A stretch of 64,000 nt of DNA, from NCBI RefSeq assembly GCF_003086295.3, contig NC_092048.1:113290276-113354275 (forward strand). Reading direction: 5' to 3'. Position 1 is the first letter of the stretch, and each line of letters starts with the position of its first letter. Below are positions 1 to 9,890 of this stretch, piece after piece. A program made the position numbers and the translations under genes. A model generated the notes under the pieces. It was not told the DNA's origin. It saw nothing but the letters and a program-made list of their open reading frames with translations, and ran no database searches. The stretch is from Arachis hypogaea (lineage: Eukaryota > Streptophyta > Magnoliopsida > Fabales > Fabaceae).

Positions 1-2
1 AG

Positions 3-1127
3 ATTCAAATGGGTCAACTAGCCACAAAGGTTAATGAAATTGATCAGAGGACCACTAATAGCCTTCCTGGTAACACAATTCCAAATCCAAGAGAGGAATG
101 CAAGGCTATCACCGTAATAAGTGAACAAGTGGCAAGTACGGAAGCACAAGTTATACAGGAAACCAGAGCCTCTATTAGAAACTTAGAGGTGCTAGTGGGC
201 CAACTGAGCAAGCAAATACTTGAGAGGTCTGCAAGTACATTTCAAGAGGATACAGTGGTGAACCCAGGAGAAGATTGCAAGGCTATTCAATTGAGAAGTG
301 GTAAAGTAGCTGGCTCTGAGGCCAAGGCCAATGAAGAGCTAGTTGAAAAGGAAGCTCCAGAGGAGAAGAAGGGAGAAGTGGAGCACGCCCCTCCAAAGCG
401 TGCGGACAACCCATTCCCAGACTCTCTTGACACTTATCCTACTTTGCCAAAGGCTCTTGAATACAAGCCTAAAATTCCATATCTTCAGAGACTTCAAAAG
501 GAGACCAAGGACAAACAGTTCTCAAAGTTCTTGGAAATCTTCAGAAAGTTACAAATCAATATTCCTTTTGCTGAGGTTTTGGAGCAAATGCCTATCTATG
601 TCAAGTTCATGAAGGAGCTGTTGTCAAAGAAAAAGCATTTAAAGGGAGATGAAACAGTAGTCCTGACTAAGGAATGTAGTGCTGTAATTCAGAATAACTT
701 GCCAAGAAAGATGCCAGATCCAGGGAGCTTTCAAATTCCATGCACTATTGGGAGCACAACCTTTGAGAAAGCTTTATGTGATCTGGGAGCAAGCATCAAT
801 TTAATGCCCTTGTCTGTGATGAAGAAGCTGCAGATCCAAGAGGCACAACCCACAAAGATAGCATTACAGATGGCGGACAAATCTATGAAGCCGACATACG
901 GATTAGTGGAGAATATCTTGGTCAAAGTGGGTAAGTTCTTCCTCCCAGTAGATTTTGTGATTCTTGATACAGGGGAGGATGAGAATGCCTCTATAATTCT
1001 AGGAAGACCATTCCTAGCCACTGGAAGAGCTCTGATTGATGTAGAAGTGTGTGAATTAGTGCTTAGAGTGCATAATGAGCAACTGATCTTTCATGTCTTC
1101 AAAGATGTACATTCAACAGGTGAATAA
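3..1127 (+). CDS. Gag C-terminal part plus aspartic protease of element F (5' end outside window)
   Basis: The frame is open to the left edge, so the ATG at 9 is not the true start. Gag binds RNA and forms the particle; the protease cuts the polyprotein. The N-terminal part contains two related units, each with a V(G)QL-type heptad stretch followed by a (E/D)CKAI motif (near residues 3-33 and 62-93 counted from the ATG), which looks like an internal duplication. The conserved linker [23 protein letters not shown] follows in the same order as in elements C and D. The protease has the active-site motif DLGAS with D near residue 258 and the flap-distal motif ILGRPF near residue 329. It ends in TAA at 1125-1127, and the same frame stays open afterwards to 1349. 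No zinc knuckle is visible in the part present. Family assignment is firm; activity is unknown. Confidence 0.85.
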   Translation: MQMGQLATKVNEIDQRTTNSLPGNTIPNPREECKAITVISEQVASTEAQVIQETRASIRNLEVLVGQLSKQILERSASTFQEDTVVNPGEDCKAIQLRSGKVAGSEAKANEELVEKEAPEEKKGEVEHAPPKRADNPFPDSLDTYPTLPKALEYKPKIPYLQRLQKETKDKQFSKFLEIFRKLQINIPFAEVLEQMPIYVKFMKELLSKKKHLKGDETVVLTKECSAVIQNNLPRKMPDPGSFQIPCTIGSTTFEKALCDLGASINLMPLSVMKKLQIQEAQPTKIALQMADKSMKPTYGLVENILVKVGKFFLPVDFVILDTGEDENASIILGRPFLATGRALIDVEVCELVLRVHNEQLIFHVFKDVHSTGE

Positions 1128-1515
1128 GAGAGGTGCATGCAGGCTGAGCTTATTGATCCAAACCTTCAAGAACCCCCTGATGATGCACAGCAGAATTTGC
1201 AACTCAAACCTCCTGTGGTGACAACCGATAAAATTCTGCCTGACATCAAACCTAAGTTTGGTGTTGAAACTACATCATCCACCAAAGAGGAGGTCCCCAA
1301 AAAGAAAAAAAATACCCAGAGAATGGAGAAACAAAAAGATCCCCACTGAAGGTTTCTCCCCAGGAATGAAGGTGGTGTTGACCAGCAATCCAGCATGGGT
1401 TTATACAGTAATCAAAATCCTCTCTCTGGAGCATATTGAGCTACGTTATGGAGACACAGGAAAGAAGTTCAAAGTAAGGGGTGAAGAGCTGAGCCCCTAT
1501 GATCCTCCTCCTTAG
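1128..1515 (+). pseudogene. Linker and integrase C-terminal tail remnant of element F
   Basis: After the protease stop the same frame continues to 1349 as an acidic, proline-rich linker. A run of A residues near 1303-1311 then separates it from a second frame, which ends at TAG 1513-1515. That second frame encodes a segment starting FSPGMKVV and ending RGEELSPY. It aligns in order with the end of the integrases in elements C and D (FPGKLKSRW ... VNGQRLKHY), the GPF/Y-like tail. RT, RNase H and the integrase catalytic core are absent between the two parts. The frame switch at the A-run could be slippage, decay or a sequencing error. The partial second copy is at 20921-21076. Confidence 0.65.
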
Positions 1516-1525
1516 AGAAGCTGAC

Positions 1526-1572
1526 CGTCAAGCTAGTGACGATAAAGAAGTGCTTGTCGGGAGGCAACCCGA
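1526..1572 (+). other. Post-pol double hairpin, element F
   Basis: Two short inverted repeats lie 10 nt after the stop codon at 1513-1515. Hairpin 1 is CGTCA-AGCTAG-TGACG (1526-1541). Hairpin 2 is TCGGG-AGGCAA-CCCGA (1557-1572). The same pair occurs after the pol stop of elements A, C and D with compensatory changes in the stems. The function is unknown. Confidence 0.75.
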
Positions 1573-1704
1573 TAAATTCGTATCCTTAGCTATTTTTCGT
1601 AGTAGTAGTTTTCTTAGTTATTTTTTTTTGAGTTCTTACTAATTTTCTGATCATGCAGCTATGTTCTTCCAGGAACCGAACACCTCAAGCTATAAAAAAA
1701 AAGC

Positions 1705-2130
1705 ACCCGACGCGCCAGCGTTGCTGACGCGAACGCGTCATCTAGGGGTGCAAGAAAAAAATAAAAAGTTACAGAGAGTTGCGCGGGAGTGGCGCCAGAA
1801 TGGAGCCTTTCGCACAAACAATCCCACGCGATCACGTACCTCACGCATTGGCGTCATTTGTGATTTTTGTCATTCACGCGGTCGCGTCACCGATGCGATC
1901 GCGTGACCTGCAAATTCGACGTAAAAGAGCGTTTGGGCAGAGAGTTGTGCCAGCTTGGGGCAAGAAGTGTGCTAAAAGAACAAATTTGGTCACGCGGACG
2001 CGTGACTGATGCGTTTGCGTCAGTAGCATATATGGCCATACACGCGAACGCATGCCTGACGCTATCGCGTCATTATGAAGAATGCGCGACGTACGCGATC
2101 GCGTGCTGCACGCGAACGCGTCGCTTGCGC
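1705..2130 (+). repeat. CG-rich palindrome array in element F interior
   Basis: The stretch has repeated short self-complementary words built on ACGCGNNCGCGT, for example GACGCGAACGCGTCA, GATGCGATCGCGTGA and CACGCGGACGCGTGA. They are separated by 15-60 bp of unrelated sequence. The same kind of word recurs in the F LTR (3555-3700) and in solo LTR G. CpG density is far above the surrounding AT-rich DNA. Confidence 0.75.
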
Positions 2131-2240
2131 CGCCCAGTTTTCTTTTTCTCTCTCTCCCAATCCTAATTCTCTCTTATTCGCTTATCCTTTTATTCTTTTC
2201 TTTCGTTTTAATATTTGTCTCTTCTATTTTCAGTTCTTCT

Positions 2241-2277
2241 TTGCTTGAGGACAAGCAAACCTTTAAGTTTGGTGTTG
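2241..2277 (+). other. First copy of pre-PPT hairpin and TTTAAGTTTGGTGTTG motif, element F
   Basis: TTGCTTG-AGGA-CAAGCAA (2241-2258) is a perfect 7-bp stem with a 4-nt loop. It is followed by CTTTAAGTTTGGTGTTG. The same module lies directly before the 3' LTR at 3313-3349, so this is an internal duplicate about 1.07 kb upstream. The right-hand copy of the locus has it at 21793-21810. Confidence 0.7.
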
Positions 2278-3312
2278 ACGCTGCGCTTATAGGCTTTCTA
2301 GTACAAAAGGGAGGTGAATCATCTTCGCGAAGGAGCACAACTTGAAGAATAAAGCGACCGCTAGGATAATTAAGGTGGTTGAGTTCCTTTCATTTTTATT
2401 CCTCCCCTCTTTTTCTATGTTATGTTCCGGTTTCCTGCTACTTTGTTTTGTTTATTGCATGATCCTTTATTAGTAGATTCATAGGTTATAGTTTAATTTT
2501 TCTGTTAAGAACTTTAATTCTAAAAGATGTTTCATGTACCACTCACTGAACTTGAATCTAAAAATAAAAGAAAAAGAAGTGATGTATTGAATGAGAAATT
2601 GAGTTAATTTTAAAAATAGTCGGATTTACTTAAATGTGGTGGTATTTTCTGTGATTCTGAATGCATGACATGAATAGTGCATATTTTTTATAGTGAAGTT
2701 TATGAATGTTAAAATTGTTGGCTCTTGTAAGAATGATGAAAAAGAAAATTGTTATTGATAATCTAAAAAATCATAAAATTGATTCCTGAAGCAAGAAAAA
2801 GTAGTGAAAACACAAGGCTTGCGAAAAAAAAAATTTATAAAAAAAAAACAAGAAAAAGAAAAAGCAAGCAGAAAAAGCCAATAACCCTTTAAACTAAAAG
2901 GCAAAGGGTAAAAAGGATCCAAAGCAAAAAAAGAGTGTGCTTAAGAACTCTGGGCACCTCTAACTGGGGATTCTAGCAAAGCTGAGTCACAATCTGAAAA
3001 GGTTCACCCAGTTATGTGTCTGTGGCATTTATGTATCCGGTGGTAATACTGGAAAACAAAATGCTTAGGGTCACAGCCAAGACTCATAAAGTAGCTGTGT
3101 TCAAGAATCAACATACTGAACTAGGAGAATCAATAACACTATCTGAATTCTAAGTTCCTATGGATGCTAATCATTCTGAACTTCAAAGGATAAATTGAGA
3201 TGCCAAAACTGTTCAGGATTGCAGTTGTAAACCCCACTATAAGAAGAGACATGAGCTTAATCGAACTCTCATTCTCATACAAATTCACATCCTAAGCTGA
3301 TATTAGTGTTGG

Positions 3313-3349
3313 TTGCTTGAGGACAAGCAACAGTTTAAGTTTAGTGTTG
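3313..3349 (+). promoter_or_regulatory. Pre-PPT hairpin and presumed plus-strand primer region, element F
   Basis: TTGCTTG-AGGA-CAAGCAA (3313-3330) is followed by a G/T-rich tract that abuts the LTR at 3350. The position is where the polypurine tract of a retrotransposon must be, but the abutting tract is not polypurine. The purine-rich loop arm (GAGGACAAGCAA) is the better PPT candidate. Confidence 0.6.
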
Positions 3350-4754
3350 TGATGCGTGAGCATCTTGTCTATCTTTTCCTAGTGAATTTGCATCCAAATT
3401 GTTGAATTTAATTAAGAATTAATTATATTTTAGCCACTATGGATGCTATTTTGAGTTTTGTACAATACTGTTTATTTTAGGTAGCATTTGGCGGAATTTG
3501 ATGGAGTTTCTGCAGAGAAAGAGAAGAAGCCAAGGAGATGACCAGCGAATATCGACGCAGACGCATGGCTCACGCGACCGCGCGGAATGGAGGAAATCAC
3601 AATAACGCGATCGCGTGCCTGACGCGAACGCGTGAACTGGAATCTGCACAAATGACGCGAACGCGTGGATGACGCGGACGCGTCACATGCGCCACGTGCA
3701 GAAAAAGTAGAAAAACACTGGGGGCGATTTTTGGGCTGTTTTGACCCAATTTCCAGCCCAGAAATCACAGATTAGAAGCTACAGAATGGACAAATCAAGT
3801 GGTCCCCACCCATCAACTGAAGATCTGTTAATTAATTCAAATTTAAATTCAAATCTTAAATTAGGAAAAGATATTATTTTAAGTTTAATTTTTAATATTA
3901 GATTTTGAATTTATTAGGATTAGTTATAAAAAGGGATCTGATGCCATCAGATAGGGACTCGGTACATTTTTACCGGAATCCTTATTTTCTCTTTTCCATG
4001 AGCAACTAAACCTCCACTATTAAGGTTAGGAGCTCTGTCTATTTCTATGGATTAATTTTATTACTTTTACTATTTTAATTTATGTGTGGATTTATAATTT
4101 AAGAATTGTTTTCGCTCTTTATTTTATGAATTTGGGTGGAACGGAAGTATGACCCTCTTTCTATTTGAGTTGTTGTAAAACTTGGAAAAGCTCTTTACCT
4201 GAACAACAGCTTGAAAACTATTTCTCCTAAATTTTAATTATCTAAATTTAATAGGATATGTGACATATAATCCTTTTACATCTTGGATAATTAGAGTTTT
4301 TATGGCATATAAACTAGAAATTGATTATCACCCTCTAATTGGAATTAATTGACCAATGAATTGGCAGTTAATGAATTTTAGGGGAGACTAGGAAGGTCTA
4401 AGGAATTAGAGTCTAGTCACATACAGTTTGCCATAAATTAAATCCTGCATAATTAAATTAGTTAGTAAGAAAAGTTGATCCGGAAAAATAGATAACTCTG
4501 AAACCTTAACTATCTTCTCCATATATTATTCCCATCTTAATTACTTGCCTTTCTTCAATATTTTTGATATTGTTTAATGTCTTTTATATTGCATCTTAAC
4601 ACTATTTTCTGTTTGTCTAACTAATCCTATCAAACGCTATTGTTGCTTAATCCATCAATCCTCGTGGGATCGACCCTTACTCACGTAAGGTATTACTTGG
4701 TACGACCCGGTGCACTTGCCGGTTAGTAAGTGTGGTTATAAAAATACCGCATCA
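3350..4754 (+). repeat. 3' LTR of element F
   Basis: The 1405-bp LTR begins TGATGC and ends GCATCA. The 5' edge folds as GATGC-GTGA-GCATC. A CG-rich palindrome cluster lies at 3555-3700. A TATA box TATAAAAA lies at 3925-3932. In U5 there is CTTAC-TCAC-GTAAG (4676-4689) and CCGG-TGCACTTG-CCGG (4707-4722). The partner 5' LTR lies left of the window. The second copy of this locus (22860-24261) has lost bases in the U5 hairpin, which fits assembly error at a contig end. Confidence 0.85.
3555..3700 (+). repeat. CG-rich palindrome cluster in U3 of the F LTR
   Basis: The cluster has words such as ACGCGATCGCGT, GACGCGAACGCGTGA and GACGCGGACGCGTCA, about 220-370 bp upstream of the TATA box. It is the F-family version of the U3 palindrome arrays seen in the other LTRs here. 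Confidence 0.7.
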
Positions 4755-5838
4755 ATGACTTCAGTGTTTATGGAACTTCATTTGATTGTTGCTTAGAGAA
4801 CTTGGCCAAGGTCTTAGCTAGATGTGTTGACACTAACCTTGTCTTAAATTTTAAAAAATGTCACTTTATGGTAAGACAAGGCATAGTGTTGGGACATGTA
4901 GTTTCTCATGAAGGCATTTCTGTAGACCCGGCCAAGGTCGATGTTATCACCACTTTACCTCACCCCTCGTCTGTGAGGGAGGTCCGCTCATTTTTGGGAC
5001 ATGCAGGATTTTACAGGCGCTTTATTAAAGATTTCAGCAAAATTGCTTTGCCATTGTCGTGCCTACTCGAAAAAGATGTGGACTTTGAGTTTGACAGTGC
5101 ATGTGTGAAAGCATTTGAAGAGTTAAGGAGAGTTCTCACCATGGCACCGATTGTGCGAGGCCCCAACTGGACGCTGCCATTCGAGATAATGTGGGATGCG
5201 TCAAACCATGCTCTAGGTGCCGCGCTTGCACAGCGCGATGGTAAACTCCCTTATGTTATTGCTTACTCTTCTAAAACACTGGATGCAGCACAATCCAACT
5301 ATACCCCTACAGAAAAGGAACTCCTAGCTATTGTTCATACTTTAGATAAATTCAGATCTTATTTGCTAGGATCCAAGATAGTGGTATACATGGATCATGC
5401 AGCTTTAAAGTACTTATTGACAAAGAATGAGTCAAAACCTAGACTCATACGTTGGATCTTGCTTTTGCAAGAATTCGACATTGAGATTAGGGACCGGAGT
5501 GGGTCTCAAAACTTGGTTGTGGATCATTTAAGCCACCTTGAGAATTTAAAATTTGACCCATTTCTGATCAATGACTCATTCCCATTGGATAGTTTGCATG
5601 CTGTGTCGGATAGCTTTCCTTGGTTTGCCCCAATGGCGAACTACTTGGTTGCAAAAATCTTCCCTCCTAACTTTTCTAAAAACCAAAGGGAAAAGTTAAG
5701 GAGTGACTCCAAATACTACATTTGGGATGACCCTCACTTGTGGAAGAGGGGCGTGGACCAAGTAATTCGAAGATGTGTGCCAGAGTCTGAAATTCAACAT
5801 ATTCTTGAAGCTTGCCATTCGTCCGAATGTGGTGGCCA
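4755..5838 (+). pseudogene. Element A pol fragment: end of RT, RNase H, start of integrase
   Basis: Element A resumes directly after F, inside the RT catalytic region, at the Asp of the FMDD-type box. It shows the RT thumb ([13 protein letters not shown]), then RNase H with its acidic residues in order: WDAS, TEKE, YMDHAAL and VVDHLS. It ends in the integrase zinc-binding start (ACHSSECGGH), where solo LTR G interrupts it at 5838. The fragment is open without a stop from 4755 to the insertion. The same gene in element E (63378-63934) is about 95% identical by eye. RT parts upstream of the catalytic box lie outside the window, left of element F. A degraded second copy is at 24262-25335. Confidence 0.85.
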
Positions 5839-7285
5839 TGAAGAACTGAAGATTGATGGTTTAGAAGTTATAGTAGACTCTCGTTGCAAGTATAGTTACT
5901 AAACCAAGCAATCAACCTTTCTTACAAACGTTTTGGTTGTCACAAGTAACAAACCCCTTTAAAATTGATAACCAAGTATTTAAACCTCGGGTCGTCTTCT
6001 CAAGGAATTGCAGGGAGGTGTTCTTATTATTGGTTATGAGTTTTGTAAATTGGGGGGTTTTTAAAATAAGGAGCAGGTAATTTAAATGACAAGTAAAATA
6101 AATAAATAACTATAAAATAAACTCTTGGCAAGGTATAAGAACTGGAAGTCCTATCCTAGTTATCCTTATCAAGTGTGATGAGAATTGGATTTTTCCCCCA
6201 CCTTATTAACCTCTAACTATGAAGGTAAGTTAAGTGGATGAATTAATTTTTGAATCCTCAAGTCCTAGTCTTTTCTTGGGAAAGGCTAGAGTTAGTGGAA
6301 CTCGAATTAATTCTTGAAGAATTCTAATTTTCAGTTAACACTGAGTTTGATAACTCACGAGTTACCAATTACTTAGCCAAGACCAAAAGGGAGAAAATCT
6401 ACTTAAATAAAAATGTCTTCGGATTGGAAGCAATAATAACATAAATAGAAGTAAGCAATCATAAACTGAAATACCACAAATAATATTAATTAAGAAAATC
6501 AATCTAAACATAAAGAGTTCATAAACTAAATTGATAAAATAAATAAAAGGAACATTGAACCTGATAAAAAGAAACAATCTTGAAAGCAAAGAAATCCTAA
6601 ATCCTGATCCTAAGAGAGAGGAGAGAACTTCTCTCTCTAAAAACTACATCTAAATCCTAAAATTGTGTATTGTGAGCTTCTTATTCTGAATGAATGGATT
6701 CTCCCACTTTATAGCCTCTAATCTGTGTTTTCTGGGCCGAAAACTGGGTCGAAAACAGCCCAGAAATCGCTGGAGAAGAAAACTGCCACGCTGATTTTTG
6801 GAACTACGACGCGTCCGCGTGGAGCGCGCATTCGCGTCATCTAGCATCAAGGCAACTATGGCATATTATATATCAAATCAAAGCCCCGGACGTTAGCTTT
6901 CCAAAGCAACTAAAACCGCGTCGTTTGGACCTCTGCATCTCAAGTTATGACCGTTTTAGTGCGAGAGGGTCAGGCTGACAACTTTGTAGTTCCTTCAACT
7001 TTTTGTATTCCTTCCACTTTTGCATGCTTCCTTTCCATCCTCTAAGCCATTCCTGCCCTGTAATATCTGAAAACACTTAACACACATATCAAAGCATCGA
7101 ATAGTGATAAGAGGGAATTAATTTTTGGTAATTAAAAGGCTCGGGAAGCAAGTTTCCAATTATAGAATAAAATTAGGAAGAAAAATATAAAACCATGCAA
7201 ATAGTATGAATAAGTGGGTAAAGAGTTGATAAAAACCACTCAAATTAGTACAAGATAAACCATAAAATAGTGGTTTATCAGGCCA
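5834..7285 (-). mobile_element. Solo LTR G with 5-bp target duplication GGCCA
   Basis: The inserted segment 5839-7280 (1442 bp) is flanked by GGCCA on both sides (5834-5838 and 7281-7285) and splits the integrase zinc finger of element A. On the minus strand it reads TG...CA and starts with a 9-bp perfect terminal hairpin, GATAAACCA paired with TGGTTTATC (plus coordinates 7254-7279). A minus-strand TATA box, TATAAAGT, is at 6706-6713, with a CG-rich palindrome cluster at 6803-6845. Its ends resemble the LTR at 46054-47803 (TGATAAACC start, CTATACTTGCAA near the end), so it belongs to an A/E-related family. No internal region remains, as expected after LTR-LTR recombination. The second copy is 25336-26753. 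Confidence 0.85.
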
Positions 7286-8137
7286 CTTTGGCCCACAAAG
7301 GACAGCTAAAAAGGTGTTGGATTGTGGATTCTGGTGGCCAACCTTATTCAAAGATGCTAATCGGTTCTGTGTGTCTTGCCATCAGCGTCAGAAGTCGGGA
7401 AACACGTCCCAAAGGAATGAGATGCCTCAACAACCTATGTTGTTCTATGAGATATTTGATGTATGGGGTATTGACTTTATGGGACCGTTTTCCAACTCAA
7501 GTGGGTATCTATATATTTTGTTAGTGGTTGACTACGTGTCAAAGTAGGTAGAAGCAATACCTACCCGCCTTGACGACGCCAATACCGTCATTTCTTTTAT
7601 TTAAAACTACATTGTATGCCGTTATGGGTCGCCACGAGCAATCGTGAGCAAACAAGGATCCCACTTTTGTAACGGGAAAGTAGAGGCACTGCTCAAGCAC
7701 TATGGGGTATTGCATAAGGTTACCACTGCTTATCACCCACAGACCAACGGGCAAGCGAAAGTGTCCAACCGCGAGATTAAGAGAATCTTGGAGAAAGTGG
7801 TCAATCCACAAAGGAAGCATTGGAGCCTCCGGTTAGGAGATGCACTGTGGGCGTATAGGACGGCCTACAAGACTCCGTTAGGGATGAGTCCCTTCCGGAT
7901 CGTCTATCGTAAGGCATGCCACCTTCCGGTGAAAATCGAGCATAAAGCCTATTGGGCGGTAAAGCAGTGCAACATGGATCCAACCAAGGCGGGAGTGGCC
8001 AAGAAATTACAGCTAGAGGAGCTCGAGTGTTTGAGGAGCGAAGCATATGAGAATGCCCGGATTTACAAGGAAAGGACTAAAGCATTTCATTATCATCACA
8101 TCCAGAAGAAGGATTTTCAAGAAGGTGATGATGTTCT
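7281..8137 (+). pseudogene. Element A integrase core, broken
   Basis: This continues the integrase after solo LTR G: the end of the HHCC zinc module (FCVSCHQRQ), then the catalytic core starting at [12 protein letters not shown], whose Asp is at 7474-7476. It is inactive on three visible grounds. There is an in-frame TAG at 7545-7547 where relatives have Trp. There is a TAA at 7602-7604. The second and third catalytic acids are replaced: ISDGGSHF of relatives reads VSKQGSHF here, and NGQAE reads NGQAK. Solo LTR H then interrupts the gene at 8137 in the middle of the C-terminal part (EGDDVL). The second copy is 26754-27603, with extra single-base losses. Confidence 0.85.
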
Positions 8138-9890
8138 TGGTATGCGAAATTGTTACTCAGGTTGTGAATTATTGTTCGAAATTGATTCCCTGGTGATGGC
8201 ACCAAAAACGGATGCACAGAACCATGGTCTAAACATATCTTCACAACTTCGCATAACTAACCAGCAAGTGCACTGGGTCGTCCAAGTAATAAACCTTACG
8301 TGAGTAAGGGTCGATCCCACGGAGATTGTTGGTATGAAGTAAGCTATGGTCACCTTGTAAATCTCAGTCAGGCGGATATAAAATAGTTATGGAGTTTTCG
8401 AAATTAATACTGAAATAGGGATAGAAATACTTATGTAAATCATTGGTGAGAATTTCAGATAAGCGTATGGAGATGCATTCATTCCTCTGAACCTCTGCTT
8501 TCCTGCTGTCTTCATCCAATCCGTCTTACTCCTTTCTATGGCTAGCTTTATGTAAGGATGTCACCGGTGCCAATGGCTACTTTCAATCCTCTCGGGAAAA
8601 TGGTCCAAATGCTCTGTCACAGCACGGCTAATCGTTTGGAGGCATCACCCTTGTTGTTGGTTGCATCCTATTCCTCTCTGTGAAAATGGTCCGATGCGCT
8701 GTCACTGCATGGCTAATCATCTTGGAGGTTCTCGATCATACTGGAATAGAATTTACTATCCTTTTGCGTCTGTCACTACGCCCAGCACTCGCGAGTTTGG
8801 AGTTCGTCACAGTCATTCAATCCCAGAGTCCTACTCGGAATACCACGGACAAGGTTTAGACTTTCCGGACTCTCATGAATGCCGCCATCAATCTAGCTTA
8901 TACCACGAAGATTCTGATTAAGAGATCTAAGAGATACTCATTCAATCTAATGTAGAACGGAAGTGGTTGTCAGGCACGCGTTCATAGGGAATGATGATGA
9001 TTGTCACGTTCATCACATTCAGGTTGAAGTGCGAATGAATATCTTAGAAGCGAAATAAGATGAATTGAATAGAAAACAGTAGTACTTTGCATTAATCTTT
9101 GAGGAACAGCAGAGCTCCACACCTTAATCTATGGAGTGCAGAAACTCTACCGTTGAAAATACATAAGTGATAATGGAGTTCATTGGTCTCGGCCCCAGAG
9201 GGGAACTGGAGTAACCAAGACTTGATCACAGGATCAAAAATACAATCCAGGATGTCTAATACAATTGTAAAAGGTCCTATTTATAATAAACTAGCTACTA
9301 GAGTTTACAGAAGTAAGTAATTGATGCATAAATCCACTTCTGGGGCCCACTTGGTGTGTGCTTGGGCTGAGCTTGAAGTCTATACGTGGAGAGGTCATTC
9401 TTGGAGTTGAACGCCAGCTTTTGTGCCAGTTTGGGCGTTGAACTCCACTTTGCAACTTGTTTCTGGCGCTGGACGCCAGAATTGGGCAGAGAGCTGGCGT
9501 TAAACGCCAATTTGCGTCGTCTAAACTTGGGCAAAGTATGGACTATTATATATTTCTGAAAAGCCCTGGATGTCTACTTTCCAATGCAATTGGAAGCACG
9601 CCATTTTGAGTTCGGTAGCTCTAGAAAATCCATTTTGAGTGCAGGAAGGTCAGAATCCAACAGCATCAGCAGTCCTTCTTCAACCTCTGAATCTGATTTT
9701 TGCTCAAGTCCCTCAATTTCAGCCAGAAAATACCTGAAATCACAGAAAAAAACACAAACTCATAGTAAAGTCCAAAAATGTGAATTTAACATAAAAACTA
9801 ATGAAAACATCCCTAAAAGTAACTAGATTCTACTAAAAACATACTAAAAACAATGCCAAAAAGCGTATAAATTATCCGCTCATCAGTTCT
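8133..9890 (-). mobile_element. Solo LTR H with 5-bp target duplication GTTCT; peanut-type repeat
   Basis: The inserted segment 8138-9885 (1748 bp) is flanked by GTTCT (8133-8137 and 9886-9890). On the minus strand it begins TGATGAGCGGATAATTTATA and ends in CA. A minus-strand TATA box, TATAAATA, is at 9278-9285. U5 carries CCAG-TGCACTTG-CTGG on the minus strand (8261-8276), plus a CTTAC/GTAAG stem. Near 9413-9510 there are GGCGTTGAACGCC-like palindromes. An imperfect 46-bp unit is repeated with an 86-bp period (8595-8640 and 8682-8727). From memory this resembles the abundant Arachis FIDEL family LTR; I could not verify this. The second copy is 27604-29342. Confidence 0.85.
9413..9512 (-). 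repeat. Palindrome cluster in solo LTR H
   Basis: The cluster has three inverted repeats close together: GGAGTTGAACGCC with GGCGTTGAACTCC (one mismatch), CTGGCG-CTGGA-CGCCAG, and a TGGCGTTAAACGCCA near-palindrome. It lies about 130-230 bp from the TATA box on the upstream side, the same relative place as the arrays in the other LTRs. Confidence 0.65.

Larger units (their letters stand above)
1573..3349 (+). other. Non-coding 3' region of element F
   Basis: No supported gene. From left to right it holds a CG-rich palindrome array (about 1705-2130), a pyrimidine-rich stretch (2135-2240), a first copy of the pre-PPT hairpin (2241-2258), AT-rich sequence with an A-rich purine block (2800-2900), and a module with TGTCTGTGGCATTTATGTAT (about 3016-3035) that recurs in the 3' regions of elements C and D. 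It ends with the second pre-PPT hairpin. The short overlapping open frames here are by-products of the repeats. Confidence 0.7.
1..4754 (+). mobile_element. Element F: non-autonomous Ty3/gypsy LTR retrotransposon, 5' part outside window
   Basis: The element runs in from the left edge with the end of gag-protease, then a short integrase tail, a 1.8-kb non-coding 3' region, and a 3' LTR (3350-4754). Between protease and integrase tail there is no reverse transcriptase, RNase H or integrase core: protease ends at 1127 and the tail is complete by 1515. It therefore could not replicate alone and would need Pol from a relative. It sits inside the RT reading frame of host element A, which resumes at 4755. 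The host sequence around the same site in element E (63375-63390) is unbroken. The right flank starts ATGAC, which is the likely target duplication, but the left side is not visible. A second copy of 1360-4754 lies at 20921-24261. Confidence 0.85.

Noticed and set aside
1513..1572. Stop-codon readthrough stimulated by the post-pol hairpins
   Set aside because: The hairpin spacing resembles known readthrough signals. However, in C and F another in-frame stop follows within three codons, and in A a stop follows within eight. No conserved extension exists, so a different role is more likely.
1661..2345. Several overlapping open frames in the CG-rich part of element F (copy at 21281-21897)
   Set aside because: CG-rich DNA contains few stop codons. 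The frames overlap each other on both strands and show no known domain.
8661..8921. 86-codon open frame inside solo LTR H
   Set aside because: It lies wholly within an LTR, on the strand opposite to the LTR's transcription. No domain.
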